Assembly: GCF_014905175.1 (NCBI RefSeq)
Contig: NC_057793.1
Location: forward strand, 1,550,001-1,614,000
Length of the DNA: 64,000 bases
Direction of reading: 5' to 3'
Source of the DNA: Aphidius gifuensis
Lineage: Eukaryota > Arthropoda > Insecta > Hymenoptera > Braconidae
Shown: positions 38,126 to 49,374 of the stretch, one piece after another
Layout: each line of letters starts with the position of its first letter
Numbering within the stretch: position 1 is the stretch's first letter
Notes under the pieces: generated by a model
What the model saw: only the letters and a program-made list of their open reading frames with translations
What the model was told of the DNA's origin: nothing
Databases searched by the model: none
Made by a program: the position numbers and the translations under genes

Positions 38126-39916
38126 ATGACGTGAGTTTCCAATTCAAGTATTTTTATATTTTTTTTTATTTTATTCAAAGATTTACTTGTTTTCTCTAAA
38201 TTAATTTTATGAATCTTACTCTTTTTTTTTTTTTTTTACTTTTGATGATTGAAGATTATTGACATTTATAAATTTATTATTAATAATACCATATGTTTAA
38301 TATTTCAGATCAAAAGTTACTTTCAAAATAACTCTGACGTCTGATCCAAAATTGCCATTCAAAGTGTAAGTAAAAATTAAATATTAATTTTTATAATATT
38401 ATTTCCTTGACTCTTCTGGCTTCCAATAAATACTCATATTATATTATTTTTCAAAACAGATGAGTCAGTGAAATTCTGGTTGCCAGAAGATGAAAGGTTT
38501 TCATCATCATATTAACACAACAATAAATTAATAAATAAATAAAAATGACTGAAGAAACATTGGAGCATATTTTTAAAAAATTTGATAAATATTTAATAAT
38601 TCTAGAGTGTCCATTGGCACTTGAAAAAATAAATATAAATAATATCAATAATGCATTTGAATGTTCATATTTTGTTGAAAATATAATATCAGTTGCTAAA
38701 AAACAAGGAAATATTATTAACTTAATAAGTCATTTACATGAATATTGGAAAAGCAAAAATAGAACAAAATTATATTCATGTGATGAACTTGAATTAGCCT
38801 GTGATAATATATTACAAGTATTTATGAAAAATTCAAATACACCAACAAGTGCTATTGATAAATATTTAACTTTATACATTGATAATTTAAGTAGTCAACG
38901 TTTAAATAATTTTCTAATAAATATATTAACAAATTCATTATTAAATAACAGCCTAATTGAATCATTAATTAATTGTGGTATTGATAGAAATAAATTTGAT
39001 GATGATATTAGACTAGCTGAGTGGGAAAATTTAATATCACTTGGTAAACATGATGAATTTAATGATTGTCTTGATGAAATGCTTAATGATGGTTATACAA
39101 ATGAAATAATAAATTACATACAATTAAATAATATTAGTAAACAATTAAAAAATTCAATTATAAAATATTTAAAAAATTTAACTGATGATAATAATTCAAA
39201 TATTTGCATTGCAATAACTGATTCATCAAATAAATTATTATCAATAATACTTGATAATTTTGACTTTAGAATTAGTTTTATTGATGCTATATTTTATTTT
39301 GGAAGAAATATGAATTGGGATGGTGAAATTTATACATGTGATCATGGTTTTTCTTATGATTATCTTATTAAAATATTTAAAAAGTTATTTAATTTATCTG
39401 ATGATATTGTTGTTGAATTGGTTAAGCGAAGATTAGATTTAGCTAAAGTACATACAAATGATATTATATGGAATAAAATTGAAGATAATTGTGTATCATA
39501 AATTTATACAAGTCAAAAAAACTCAATGATGTAATTTAATAAATTTCTTTCTTTTTTTTTCATCTATTTGTTAAATAAAAATGTTGAAACAAACAAAAAA
39601 AATATATGTTGTTTTTTAATTTAGACTTAAAGTACCAGAGACAACACCACTTACTGCTGTATTAAAATTTGCTGCTGAAGAATTTAGAGTTAATGCTGAA
39701 ACATCAGCAATTATTACTGATGATGGTGTTGGTATTAATCCATCTCAAACAGCTGGTAAATATATCCTTCTAAATTCCTAAACTAAAAAACTAAAAGTTT
39801 TTCTTTTTAATTTCTTTTAATTAATTTATAATGTTAAATTTTTAGGTACAGTTTTTTTAAAACATGGATCACAACTTAGACTCATTCCAAGAGATCGTGT
39901 TGGTGGAAAAAATTAA
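38126..39916 (+). CDS. UFM1: Ubiquitin-fold modifier 1 precursor (87 aa)
   Basis: Four exons: 38126-38130, 38309-38365, 39625-39755 and 39846-39916. The first exon holds only ATG plus two bases. The protein (MTSKVTFKITLTSDPKLPFK, VPETTPLTAVLKFAAEEFRV, SAIITDDGVGINPSQTAG, VFLKHGSQLRLIPRDRVG) is an unmistakable UFM1. It ends RDRVGGKN: UFSP protease would expose the conserved Gly after Val (residue 84) and remove Gly-Lys-Asn, whereas human UFM1 loses Ser-Cys. UFM1 is conjugated by UBA5, UFC1 and UFL1, mainly at the ER-bound ribosome. Its second intron hosts another gene. Confidence 0.96.
38545..39501 (+). CDS. Intronless gene nested in UFM1 intron 2, unknown function (318 aa)
   Basis: A single open frame lying wholly inside UFM1 intron 2 (38366-39624) on the same strand. 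It starts MTEETLEHIFKKFDKYL and ends IWNKIEDNCVS. Codon use is normal for this window and the frame is far too long to be chance in such AT-rich DNA. The protein is acidic to neutral, Asn/Leu/Ile-rich and looks all-helical, with a few Cys and Trp residues. No signal peptide, membrane segment or known motif was recognised; it resembles helical-repeat proteins only in general character. Absence of introns and nesting suggest an old retrocopy or a normal nested host-intron gene. A copy of its 3' end lies at about 43585-43740. Confidence 0.75.
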   Translation: MTEETLEHIFKKFDKYLIILECPLALEKININNINNAFECSYFVENIISVAKKQGNIINLISHLHEYWKSKNRTKLYSCDELELACDNILQVFMKNSNTPTSAIDKYLTLYIDNLSSQRLNNFLINILTNSLLNNSLIESLINCGIDRNKFDDDIRLAEWENLISLGKHDEFNDCLDEMLNDGYTNEIINYIQLNNISKQLKNSIIKYLKNLTDDNNSNICIAITDSSNKLLSIILDNFDFRISFIDAIFYFGRNMNWDGEIYTCDHGFSYDYLIKIFKKLFNLSDDIVVELVKRRLDLAKVHTNDIIWNKIEDNCVS

Positions 39917-40019
39917 TTAAAAATATATTTTTTATCTAAATTAAATGAAGAAAAAATATTGATTTATATTGTAAAAAAAAAAATAAAGAAATTTTTATGT
40001 TAAAATAAACATTCCAATT

Positions 40020-40325
40020 AACAATTTTTAACAATTAAAATTAAATTAATTTTATGATTGATATTTTACATATCTCAAAAACATGTCCATGAAAAAAATA
40101 AAATTATATTCTTATTAATTATAATTGAGAAATCTTTGAATCAAAAAAAATGAATGTTAGCTGATTGAGACAATCGTTTGAAAGCATCAGTACTATCTTT
40201 AAAAGAAACAAATATATTTAATGGATTTACACGATATTTTGTTGATCCAGATATTTCATCAACAATTTCAAAAGTAACATTTGTATTTGAAATAAACAAA
40301 TCTTTTAAATTTTTTAAATTTTAAT
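40020..40325 (-). pseudogene. Remnant of a third LRR paralogue (3' end only)
   Basis: Matches the end of the last exon and 3' flank of the neighbouring LRR gene (compare 40855-41160): shared stretches correspond to SVTF.VVEEISGS.KYR and the terminal region. It begins after the UFM1 3' end and stops abruptly at about 40323, where an unrelated duplicated block starts. The rest of the gene is missing. Confidence 0.75.
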
Positions 40326-40590
40326 CTCATTGGCTAATAAATATATTTTTATATTTTTTTTTCTTTCCATAATTTATTATTATTATTTGAGTATTAAAAC
40401 GTAATTAATTTTTTGTTTTATCATGCTTTTATTTGACCTTACAAATTGTCATTATTTAGAGAAAAAAAAAACCAGAAATCTCAAGATTTTATTTATTATG
40501 AAAAATTAAAAAAAAAAAAAATCTTATTACTTACTGTTTCACGAATTTTTTTAATTTTTTTATAATAGGCAAATATAATTTAATTTGTGT
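40323..40590. repeat. Dispersed duplicate block, copy 1
   Basis: Nearly the same sequence as 50824-51095, from ATCTCATTGGCTAATAAATA through a segment with ACCAGAAATCTCAAGATT to ATAATAGGCAAAT, differing in homopolymer lengths and small indels. No coding content recognised. Confidence 0.8.
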
Positions 40591-40965
40591 GACACACCTG
40601 GAATTATATATAGTTACAAATAACATTATTTTAAATATTAATAATTTTGTTTTTTTAAAAATGCAAAAGTATAAATAAAAATATTTCAAAATTGTTTATG
40701 ATATTAATTAGATTAAAAGTAATTGAAATATATAATATTTTTATTTTGAATTATTATTTAAAGCAAGAAATAACAACTGGATAAAAATAAATTGATCGCA
40801 TGTAAACTGAAAAATTTTTTATTTTTTTTAATCATTTTTATAAATTTTTTTTTTAACAATTAAAATTAAGGTAGTTTTATAATTAATATTTTATATAATC
40901 ATACAAGTATCTAGAACACATGTCCATGAAAAAAATACAATTATAATAATATTAATTATAATTGA

Positions 40966-42912
40966 TCAATCTCTCGATCCAAAAAAACGGATGTTAGCTG
41001 ATTGAGACAATCGTTTGAACGCACCAGCAGAATCTTTAAAGGAAACATATATATATAATGGTTTTTCACGATATTTTGTCGATCCAGATATTTCTTCAAC
41101 AACTTCACAAGTTACACTTGTATTTGAAATAAACAAATGTTTTAAATTTGGTAAATTTTCAACAAGTTTAATGACTGATCTGTTAGTGACATTAATGCAG
41201 TCTAATAACATCAAAGTTTTTAATTTCTTATTATATAAATATTGGATTGATGCATCAGTGATAAATTCATTTTTTGTTGATAATTTATTATCTACCAAAG
41301 TGTCAATTGAACGAAGATAGAAGTATTTTAATTGTTTCAAATTATTAAGTGCAATCATACCGTCATCTGTTAAATTTGTACCAATTATATGAATTTCTCG
41401 TAATTTCTCAGAATTATTACAGAGATTGATTAAAAATTCATCTGTCACACCACAATCCGACTCAATATGTAAGAACTTCAGAGTTTTTAAATTGCCAATT
41501 GGATACATATTTATATTTTTATCTGCAAACACTGGATGAGTATCTAGCGCGTTAGATACTCGCGAGCCTGGATTAAAATAAAATTTAACCAAATTCTTCA
41601 TTTCACCTATTGACTGGAGTAATGGTTGTCTAAGTCCGAATTTAGCAACACATAATTCTTTCAAAGCAATTAATTGAGGAAATACCTGAAAAATAAATAA
41701 TTTTATTAAAAACTAAATAAAATTTTTATTGCGTTTTGAATATTTATTTAAAAATTAAACTTACCAAAGCCAATGAATCTGGTAAAAAAATATTTGTACT
41801 AAAATAAGAATTAAAATATAAATATTTCAAGGTTCCACCAACTTGTTCTAATGAATTAACCAAAGTATCTGGTAGAGTTGAATTATCGCATGCCCATGTA
41901 ATTCTCAGCCCTTTGAGATTAGACATATTAGAAAAAACATTTTCAAAATCTTCACTTTTTATTTCCTGGAATCTTAACCGAAGTTGTCTAAGATTTGGAC
42001 AATTATTGTTAATAAATGGCATTATATGAGAAAACTGGTAATCTTCTACACATAGGCAAGTTAATTTAGGTCCACATAGATCAATTATATATTTTAAATC
42101 ATCTGGTTCGTCATGCCATTCATTGGCTGAATCATTATAATTCTTCGAGTATTCGCAATTATTAGCAATATATGTTGTGAAGCTTGAAGTAACAAATTTG
42201 TTATCGATACGTTTGCATACTGAAAACATAATTAAATATTATCATTTGTATATTTGTAATTATACGCAAAAAATTTCAATAATTATAATGTTATATTTTC
42301 TTACTTTTTTTAAAATGTTTTTGACAATAATAATCTATAAATAATATATGCATAAACTTTATTTTTCTTTATTTTTACAATTTTTGAAGGAATTTTGAAA
42401 TTTTATTTCATCATAGTCTTCATTGTCCATTAACCAGGCCATATGCATAGCATGCTTCTTCATTTTTTTCTTATTTTTACAACTTTTGAATGAATATCGA
42501 AAATTTATTTCATCTTTATCATCGTTATTTTTTTTTACTCTTCCCATTACCCAATCTTGTAGATATTTTTCGTTGAGTGGTTCGAGCTATAAAAAAAATA
42601 AATTTATTATTCAATTTGATCAACAATAAACAATCAACAAATAATAAAAGATTAATAAAAGAAGAAAAAAAAAAAAGGAAATTTTTGATTGAAAAATTAA
42701 TAGAGCTCCGAGACTTTCGTAATTGACAATAAGATAGATTAAAATAAAAAAAAACACTGATGCATACGCTCATCAGTTAGTTTTGGCACACACACACTTG
42801 TATATTTAGAGCACATGGCAAAAAATATAAATTTAAAACTTACTCTTATATTTTGAGTTAAAAGGAGTTCACTATCACTCGGGTTTGAAATATCCTTTTC
42901 ACTGGTCTGCAT
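40966..42912 (-). CDS. LRR (RNI-like) protein A, no canonical F-box; exon 2 possibly frameshifted
   Basis: Exons on the minus strand: 42844-42912, 42379-42586 (or to 42305), 41765-42219 and 40966-41685. The last two encode cysteine-containing-type leucine-rich repeats like those of FBXL proteins (VTDEFLINLCNNSEKLREIH, LTDDGMIALNNLKQLKYF, INVTNRSVIKLVENLPNLKH). The N-terminus MQTSEKDISNPSDSELLLTQ lacks a recognisable F-box. Compared with paralogue B, exon 2 has an internal repeat (SFKSCKNKK / SFKNCKNKE) and two extra A's in an A-run, which bring a stop before B's donor site. A GTAAAA donor after 42379 keeps the frame and gives 483 aa. It may be functional, or a young pseudogene. Role unknown; FBXL relatives are SCF substrate receptors. 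Confidence 0.65.
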
Positions 42913-43434
42913 ATTTTATTTTCGGTTAATCTAAAAAAAAAAAAAAAATTAATCTATGAATTATCTAACTTCAAACATTAAATTCTAAAAATTTGATAAA
43001 TTGATTGCACTTTATGAATTTACCTTTTTTCCAATGCACGTATAAATAATCAATAAAATAGTGTCTAACCTCTGCACAAACTTTTCAAATAGAAAAAGCT
43101 ATTGTGTAGTGGTTTAATAAGAATCGCTTATTGCTATTTAATTTTCATGAACTGATAACTGAGTTTTAACAGAGCGTGTATAAACTATAAATATAATAAT
43201 TTATTGATATTTTAATTGTATAATTTATTAATATTTTTTACACATATAACTCGTATAGATACAATTGGCACGTTGTAACGTCGTTCACTATCATTTACTA
43301 CTAAAGTGTAAATGCGTAAATCACCAAGCGTACCAACTATCAAAGGGCCCAGAGCGTTAGAGTTTGATAATTTTAATAGTTATTGTGGTTCGTTAGTTTC
43401 GTTAGAGTGGGTATATGTATATACAGGCGAGCTA

Positions 43435-43560
43435 CTGAAAAATTATAGCTAATAAATTAACCAACGAAATTCAATGTATGACTAATCATAAAAATCTCTA
43501 AAACTATGTTCGGGTATTTTTTGTTTGTAACTATATCAAAAAGTAAAAGTATTAAAATTA
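43435..43560 (+). pseudogene. Fragment copied from TBC1D19 exon 1/intron 1
   Basis: Contains AGCTAATAAATTAACC, GAAATTCAATGTATGACTAA and AAAAATCTCTA in the order of TBC1D19 exon 1 (60530-60634, opposite strand). It is damaged by indels and retains following intronic sequence, so it is a DNA-level copy. It closely resembles part of the larger copy at about 48600-48720, including shared flanking GGCGAGCTACTGAAA. Confidence 0.75.
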
Positions 43561-43584
43561 AATAATAGAATATGTAATTTTTTT

Positions 43585-43740
43585 TCAAGCATAAAATTGA
43601 AGATAATTGTGTATCATAAATTTATGCAAGTCAAAAAAAAAAACTCAATGATGTAATTTAATTATAATATAAATTTTTTTTTTTTTTTCTTTCATATATT
43701 TTTTAAAGAAAAATGTTAAACAAAACAAAAAAAAAAAAAA
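43585..43740 (+). pseudogene. Copied 3' end of the UFM1-nested gene
   Basis: The stretch from AAAATTGAAGATAATTGTG through GTATCATAA, the stop codon, and the following 3' UTR-like sequence matches 39474-39600. Only the last few codons plus flank are present. No promoter or start, so non-functional. Confidence 0.8.
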
Positions 43741-44163
43741 ATCAAATGAATATTAATGAATAAAATTAACAGTGATAAATTGTGCTTTGGAATATATATT
43801 TAAAAATAATATTATTTTAAATATTAATAATTTTATTTGATTAAAAGTGCAAAATTAAAAATAAAAATATTTCAAAATTATTTATTATATTAATTGGATA
43901 ATAAATAAATGAAATATATATTATCTTTATTTTAAATTATTTTTCAAAGCGAGAAATAACAACTGGATATAAATAAATTGTTCACATGTAAACTGAAAAA
44001 TTTTTTATTTTTTTTTTATCATTATTATAAATTATTTTTTTAACAATTAAAATTAAAGTAGTTTTATAATTAATATTTTATATAATCATACAAGTATCTA
44101 GAATACATGTCCATAAAGTAATACAATTATAATAATATTAATTATAATTGATTGATCTTTAAA

Positions 44164-46011
44164 TCAAATAAATTGAATATTAAACGATTCAAACAATCGA
44201 TCGACTGCACCTGTATGATCTTTAAAGGAAGCAAATATATTTAATGGTTTTACACGATATTTTGTTGATCCAGATATTTCTTCAACAACGTTAAAAGTTA
44301 CACTTGTATTTTTAACACACAATACTTGTAAATTTGGTAAATTTTTAGCAAGTTCAATGACTGATTTGTTAGTGATATTAATGCAGTTTGTTAACATCAA
44401 AGTTTTCAATTTCTTATTATATAAATATTGGATTGATGCATCAGTGATAAATTGAAAATGTGAAATTTTATCATTTTCCAAAAAAATAGGTGGACGAAGA
44501 TAGAAGGTTTTTAATTTTTTCAAATTATTAAGTGCCATCATACCATTATCTGTTAACTTTGTACTAATCACATATATTTTTCGTAATTTCTTAGCATTAT
44601 TACAGAGATTAATTAAAAATTCATCTGTAACACCACACTCTGACTCAATATTTAACGACTTCAGAGTTTTTAAATTGCCAATTGGATGCATATTTATATT
44701 TTCATCAAACACTGGATGAGTATCTAGGGAGCCTAGATTTAAATCAAATTTAACCAAATTCTTCATTTCACCTATTGAGTGGAGTAATGGTTGTCTAAGT
44801 CCAAATTCAGCAATACGTAATTCTTTCAAAGCAATTAATTGAGGAAATACCTGAAAAATAAATAATTTTATTAAAAATTAAATATCATTTTTTATTGCGT
44901 TTTAAATATTTTTTAAATAACATTTATTAAAAAATTAAACTTACCAAAGCCAATGAATCTGGTAAAAAAATCTTATTTTTACCTAAGTGAGATTGAAAAT
45001 CTAAATATTTCAAGGTTCCACCAACTTGTTTTAATGAATTAACTAAAGTATCTGGTAAAGTTGAATTATCACATGCCCATGTAATTCCCAGCCTTTTGAG
45101 ATTAGACATATTAGAAAAAACATTTTCAAAATCTTCACTTTTTATTTCCTGGAATCTTAACAGAAGTTGTTCAAGATTTGGACAATTATTGTTAATAAAT
45201 GGCATTATATGAGAATACTGGTATCTTTCTAAAGATAGGCAAGTTAATTTGGATCCAAATAGATCAATTATATATTTTAAATCATTCGGTTTGTCATGCC
45301 ATTTATTGACTGAATCATTATAATTCTCCATGTGTTCGCAGTTATTAGCAATATATGTTGTAAAGCTTGAAATAACAAATTTGTTATAGATATCTTCACA
45401 TACTAAAAACATAATTAAATATTATCATTATAGTATATTTGTAATTATACAAAAAAGTTAAACAATTATTATAATGTTATATTTCCTTACTTTGTCTAAA
45501 ATGTCTTTGCTGAGAAAATAGTATACGCAACCGCTTCATTTCCGCAGCATGCTGATTCTTTATTTCTTTTTTATTTTTACCATGCCTGAAGGTATATCGA
45601 AAATTTATTTCATAATCTTCATTATCGTCATTTTTTTTCACTGTTCTCAGTACCCAATCTTGTAGATATTTATCGTTGAGTGGTTCACGCTATAAAAAAA
45701 TTAATATTATATTATATTCAATTTTATTAACAATAAACAATCAACAAATAATAAAGGATTAATAAAAGAAGAGAAAACAAAAAGTAAGTTTTTATCATAT
45801 TTAAAAATTAATGTAGGGCTTCGAGACTCTCGTACTTGACAATAAGATAGTTTAAAATAAAAAAAAACACTGATGCATTATACGCTCATTGACACACACA
45901 CACACACACACACATGTTTATTTAGAGCACATTATGGCAAAATATAAATTTGAAACTTACTTTTATATTTTTAATTAAAAGCAATAGTTCATCTTCTTCC
46001 ATGGTTTGCAT
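44164..46011 (-). CDS. LRR (RNI-like) protein B, no canonical F-box (464 aa)
   Basis: Four exons on the minus strand: 45961-46011, 45491-45689, 44945-45402 and 44164-44850, all phase-consistent (1395 nt). It starts MQTMEEDELLLLIKNIK, continues EPLNDKYLQDWVLRTVKKN and a Lys/Glu/His-rich stretch (MKRLRILFSQQRHFRQ), then leucine-rich repeats from about residue 120 (DLKYIIDLFGSKLTCLSL, NNNCPNLEQLLLRFQEI, GVTDEFLINLCNNAKKLRKI, KKLKTLMLTNCINITNKS). The repeats are of the FBXL/RNI type, but the usual N-terminal F-box is not visible. No signal peptide, so intracellular. It is the intact partner of gene A and the better template for the ancestral structure. Function unknown. Confidence 0.8.
45894..45915. 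repeat. CA microsatellite in intron 1 of LRR gene B
   Basis: About ten CA units. The paralogous intron of gene A has a much shorter run near 42786. Confidence 0.85.
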
Positions 46012-46470
46012 ATTTTATTTGCGGTTAATCTAAAAAAAAAAAAAAGTAATAATCTATGAATTATCTAACTTTAAATCTTAAATTCTGAAAATTTAATAAA
46101 TTGATTGCACTTTATGTATTTACCTTTTTCCCAATGCACGTGATAAAATAGTGTCTATAACCTCTGCACAAACTTTTCAAATAGAAAAAACTATATTGTG
46201 TAATGGTTCAATAAGAGTCGCCTTTTGCTATTTAACTGAACCTTTGGCTATATTTAATTTTCATGAACTGACAACTGAATTTTAATGGAGCTTGTATAAA
46301 CTATAAACGTATATTTAACATATAATTTATCAATATTTTTTATACATATAACTCGTATAGATACAATAAGCACGTTGTAACGTCGTCCAACGTTGTCGTT
46401 CACTATCATTCACTACTAAAGTGTAAATGCGTAAATCACCAAGCGTACCAACTACCAAAGGGCCCAGATG

Positions 46471-47338
46471 TACAATTTAATATTTTTTCTATTTTTTTTT
46501 TTTCATCAGTGACTGATATTAAGGTTGAAAGTAAATAGAATTTCCAACTATACGATTTTCGAATTTTTGGTCCCATATAAAAGCCAGAATAATTATCTAT
46601 TTTGTTAATTTTTTTTCAGAATTTTGTACCGTGGTTTTTTTTAGATAATTAATGTCAAAGTTGACAACTTTAACGCGTAGGTATAGGGACTGAACACATA
46701 TTTTCTTCTGTAGTTGAAAAAGTTTCTATACGATTTTGCTTAAGGGTTCTTGGGTTATATTACATAATTTTAGTAATTAATATTCACGCGATGACGCTTA
46801 TTTTGGGGTGCGGAAAATAATATTCCTAACGCTTATAAACCTCATTCCTCTCATGTTTCTCCCTTCATTATTTTGGTCCAATCTTTACCTGTATATATCT
46901 TTGCCTCCCTTTACCACAACATTGATCTCAAGACTTTACACAAATTCTATTACACCTTTTTTAAATATATATTTTCAAGGGTTCTAATTTAAATTGTTTG
47001 TTTAAATATTTTTATTTTTGTTAAATTTAAAATGACAAACAAAATTTCCGCGTTATAGCTATTTTTATTTATTTTTTTTCAATTTTAAATTTTATAAAAA
47101 TAAGGTTCTTTAATATTTAAAACTGTATGAAAATTAAATTTTCATATTTTAATTTTTACAATAGTTGAATGTTACTATTGATTTAGTTCAAATATTCGCA
47201 TTTTCTTTTTTCATATAAAATTTTATAAATGAAAAAAAATATATAAATATGTATAGTAAATAAAAATATTAGCAGCATAATAAGTACTGGAAGTTTTAAT
47301 CATACAACAGCAATTTATGAACCAATTGCGATATTAGA
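46471..47338. other. Intergenic region upstream of LRR gene B
   Basis: Slightly less AT-rich than its surroundings at 46530-46930, with no recognisable coding frame, RNA or terminal repeats. Possibly old transposon DNA, but no ends are visible. Confidence 0.4.
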
Positions 47339-47572
47339 ACTGAATTAATTGATAGAAATGATAATAATAATAATGGTAAAACATTTGAATTAACAAATGA
47401 AATGCTTGGTTTAAAAATTAATGATAAAAAAAAAAGTACATGTGATGATAAAAAAAATTTAGCTGATACACATTTTACAAGAGATACACATATGAGAATT
47501 ATATTAGGAAATAGTGGAGCTAGAGTTGGAAAGCTGAGACCCGCAAAGAAATACCCCTTTAGATTAAATTAA
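47339..47572 (+). other. Orphan open frame, probable gene fragment
   Basis: About 77 codons read TELIDRNDNNNNGKTFELTN...LADTHFTRDTHMRIILGNSGARVG and end at TAA 47570-47572. Codon use looks like real exons (polar, no homopolymer bias). No start codon or clear acceptor. It may be a remnant copied from a gene outside the window. Not recognised. Confidence 0.35.
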
Positions 47573-48383
47573 TAAATAATTTAAATGACGATTTTAGTGA
47601 AGAAAATATATAATAAGTTATATGGAAGTCAATAATTAATGAAATTACATTGTCTCTATTCCTGTCTCTCTATTATTTTTTATTTTATTATTAATATTAT
47701 TTTTAAAAAATAAAAAAATGAAAAAACTAATAAGAAAAAAAATAATGTAGAAAATAAAAAAAAAGAGAAAACGAAGCTAAAGCGTAATAAATTAAAAAAA
47801 AAAACAATGGCCTGAAATTTTGTGGGAGCCTGTGTGAATATATGATTTATGAATTTAGCATAAACATATTTATTATTAGTCTGTAGTGGATGATGATACA
47901 AAATTTGAAAAAATATATGAAAAAATATGTGAAAATAATTTCGACTTTTTTAATTATTATGCTTTCGAAATGAAACAATTTAATCCAACCAGATAAATTT
48001 TTATTTATTCATAGAGACAATAACACTAGACACAATTTAAACACAATTTAATTACTTCACTCCCATTGATAATATATCTTTAATGTCTTTAAATATATTT
48101 TTATATTTTTTCTCAGATAAAATTAATAAAATTATTATTTCTATTTCATTTGCGTTTTTCATTTATTTTCATTAAATTGCAATTTTTTTATCTGCAACTA
48201 ATAAATATTAATTACAATAATTATTATTATTAATTTTATTTTCTGTAGCACCTGTGTACTGTCGGATCCTCCACATAACTCCATAATTTAGAATTGACTA
48301 TAAATTTTTTTGTTTTATTTCAATTAAATATTTAACTTGGACATTTAAATTGTACAGATGTCTTTGATAATATAATACACCAG

Positions 48384-48605
48384 TTACTCAAGACCACCTT
48401 CTTCCTCAAGTTTTGATAAGAATTTTGGAATACGATAACCACCCTCAACTTGTCTTGCCATATTAATTAATCCCAATAATTTTTTAATACCAATAAATAT
48501 TCTTTTACCCTGTAAACGTGCATGAAGTGATGACATTAGAGTTCGATGATTCGATAATCTTAATCTCTTAATCGTTATGACTGGTTGTGACTTGTGATTC
48601 GTCAA
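48384..48605 (-). other. Orphan terminal-exon-like open frame
   Basis: The C-terminal part reads SSLHARLQGKRIFIGIKKLL and continues GLINMARQVEGGYRIPKFLSKLEEEGGLE before TGA/TAA. It has a protein-like composition unlike random AT-rich DNA. The N-terminal part beyond about 48545 merges into the sequence shared with the TBC1D19 fragments, so the start is not real. Probably a displaced exon of an unidentified gene. Confidence 0.4.
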
Positions 48606-48990
48606 TCGTTAGTTTCGTTACAGTGGGTATATATTGGCGAGCTACTGAAATAATTGAAAAATCAGCTAATAAATTAACCGAAGAAATTCAATGTATGACT
48701 AATTATAAAAATCTCTACCCAACGAAGTTCATGTATTTTTTGTTTTTAAATATTAAACATCAAAAATTATATTTTAAAATTAAATAAAATATGTAATGGA
48801 TAAAGGAACATTTCAAAGACAACACTAATTGATGCATTAAAAATACTCCACACAATATCAACTATATGTTAGATCAATAAAAACATTCTTATTTTCACAG
48901 CCAACAGATGAATTAAAAGTATCAGATGCAGCTGATTTAAATTATCCTCATAAAGCACAAATACAATGGGAAAGAAGTTTTTAAATAAAT
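48600..48990 (+). pseudogene. TBC1D19 5' fragment, inserted in opposite orientation
   Basis: Successive pieces match TBC1D19 (60170-60634, minus strand): exon 1 (GAAAAATCAGCTAATAAATT, CAATGTATGACTAATTATAA), start of intron 1, part of exon 2 (AAGACAACACTAATTGATGC), the 3' end of intron 2 (TTTTCACAGCCAACAGATG) and the start of exon 3 (ATACAATGGGAAAGAAG). Retained intron sequence rules out a spliced retrocopy. A CC insertion in CTCTACCCAACG and a damaged donor (CATG) break it. Confidence 0.88.
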
Positions 48991-49301
48991 TCTCGTGGAA
49001 TATTTGGATTAAAGAAACAAACAAAAAAAAATAGTTTTTTAATATTTTCAAATATTTAAAAAATTATTAAACAATAATTTACATAATTTTTTGATAATTT
49101 AAGTTATTTTAAATTCATTAACTTTTTAAATTAAATTTTTCTATAGTAAATTATAGTTTTAGATAATTTTTTAAAAAATAAAAAAATTATTTTGCTTTTT
49201 TTCGTTTTTTGTTGTTTGTGGGTATATTTAAAAAAATTATTATTATCAAATTATTTATAAATCAATAATGGCTATTTAGTAGAAAATTAAATTGAAAAAA
49301 A

Positions 49302-49374
49302 ATATTATATTGTGTAAAAAAGGCCCAATGCGAGTGCTCTCACATTGTGCCCTTGTTACACAAAATAGTATATT
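49302..49374. other. Long imperfect palindrome / hairpin
   Basis: Left arm TTGTGTAAAAAAGGCCCAAT then GCGAG, tetraloop-sized TGCT, right arm CTCACATTGTGCCC then TTGTTACACAAAAT. Arms of about 33 nt pair with only a few mismatches, including the ends (AATATTATA with TAGTATATT). It could be a small MITE/foldback element or a pri-miRNA-like hairpin. Confidence 0.55.

Larger units (their letters stand above)
43791..46470. repeat. Segmental duplication carrying LRR gene B (partner about 40610-43357)
   Basis: The two segments are collinear: 3' flank (AACAACTGGAT...AAATTGAT/TTC), all four exons, introns and 5' flank up to AAGCGTACCAACTA.CAAAGGGCCCAG (43335-43356 and 46440-46467). They differ by substitutions and indels throughout, so the event is recent but not brand new. 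Confidence 0.9.

Noticed and set aside
45895..45915. CRISPR-like or satellite array
   Set aside because: Simple CA microsatellite only; no repeat-spacer structure anywhere in the window.
46530..46930. Possible transposon remnant
   Set aside because: No terminal repeats, target-site duplication or transposase-like frame could be found by eye.
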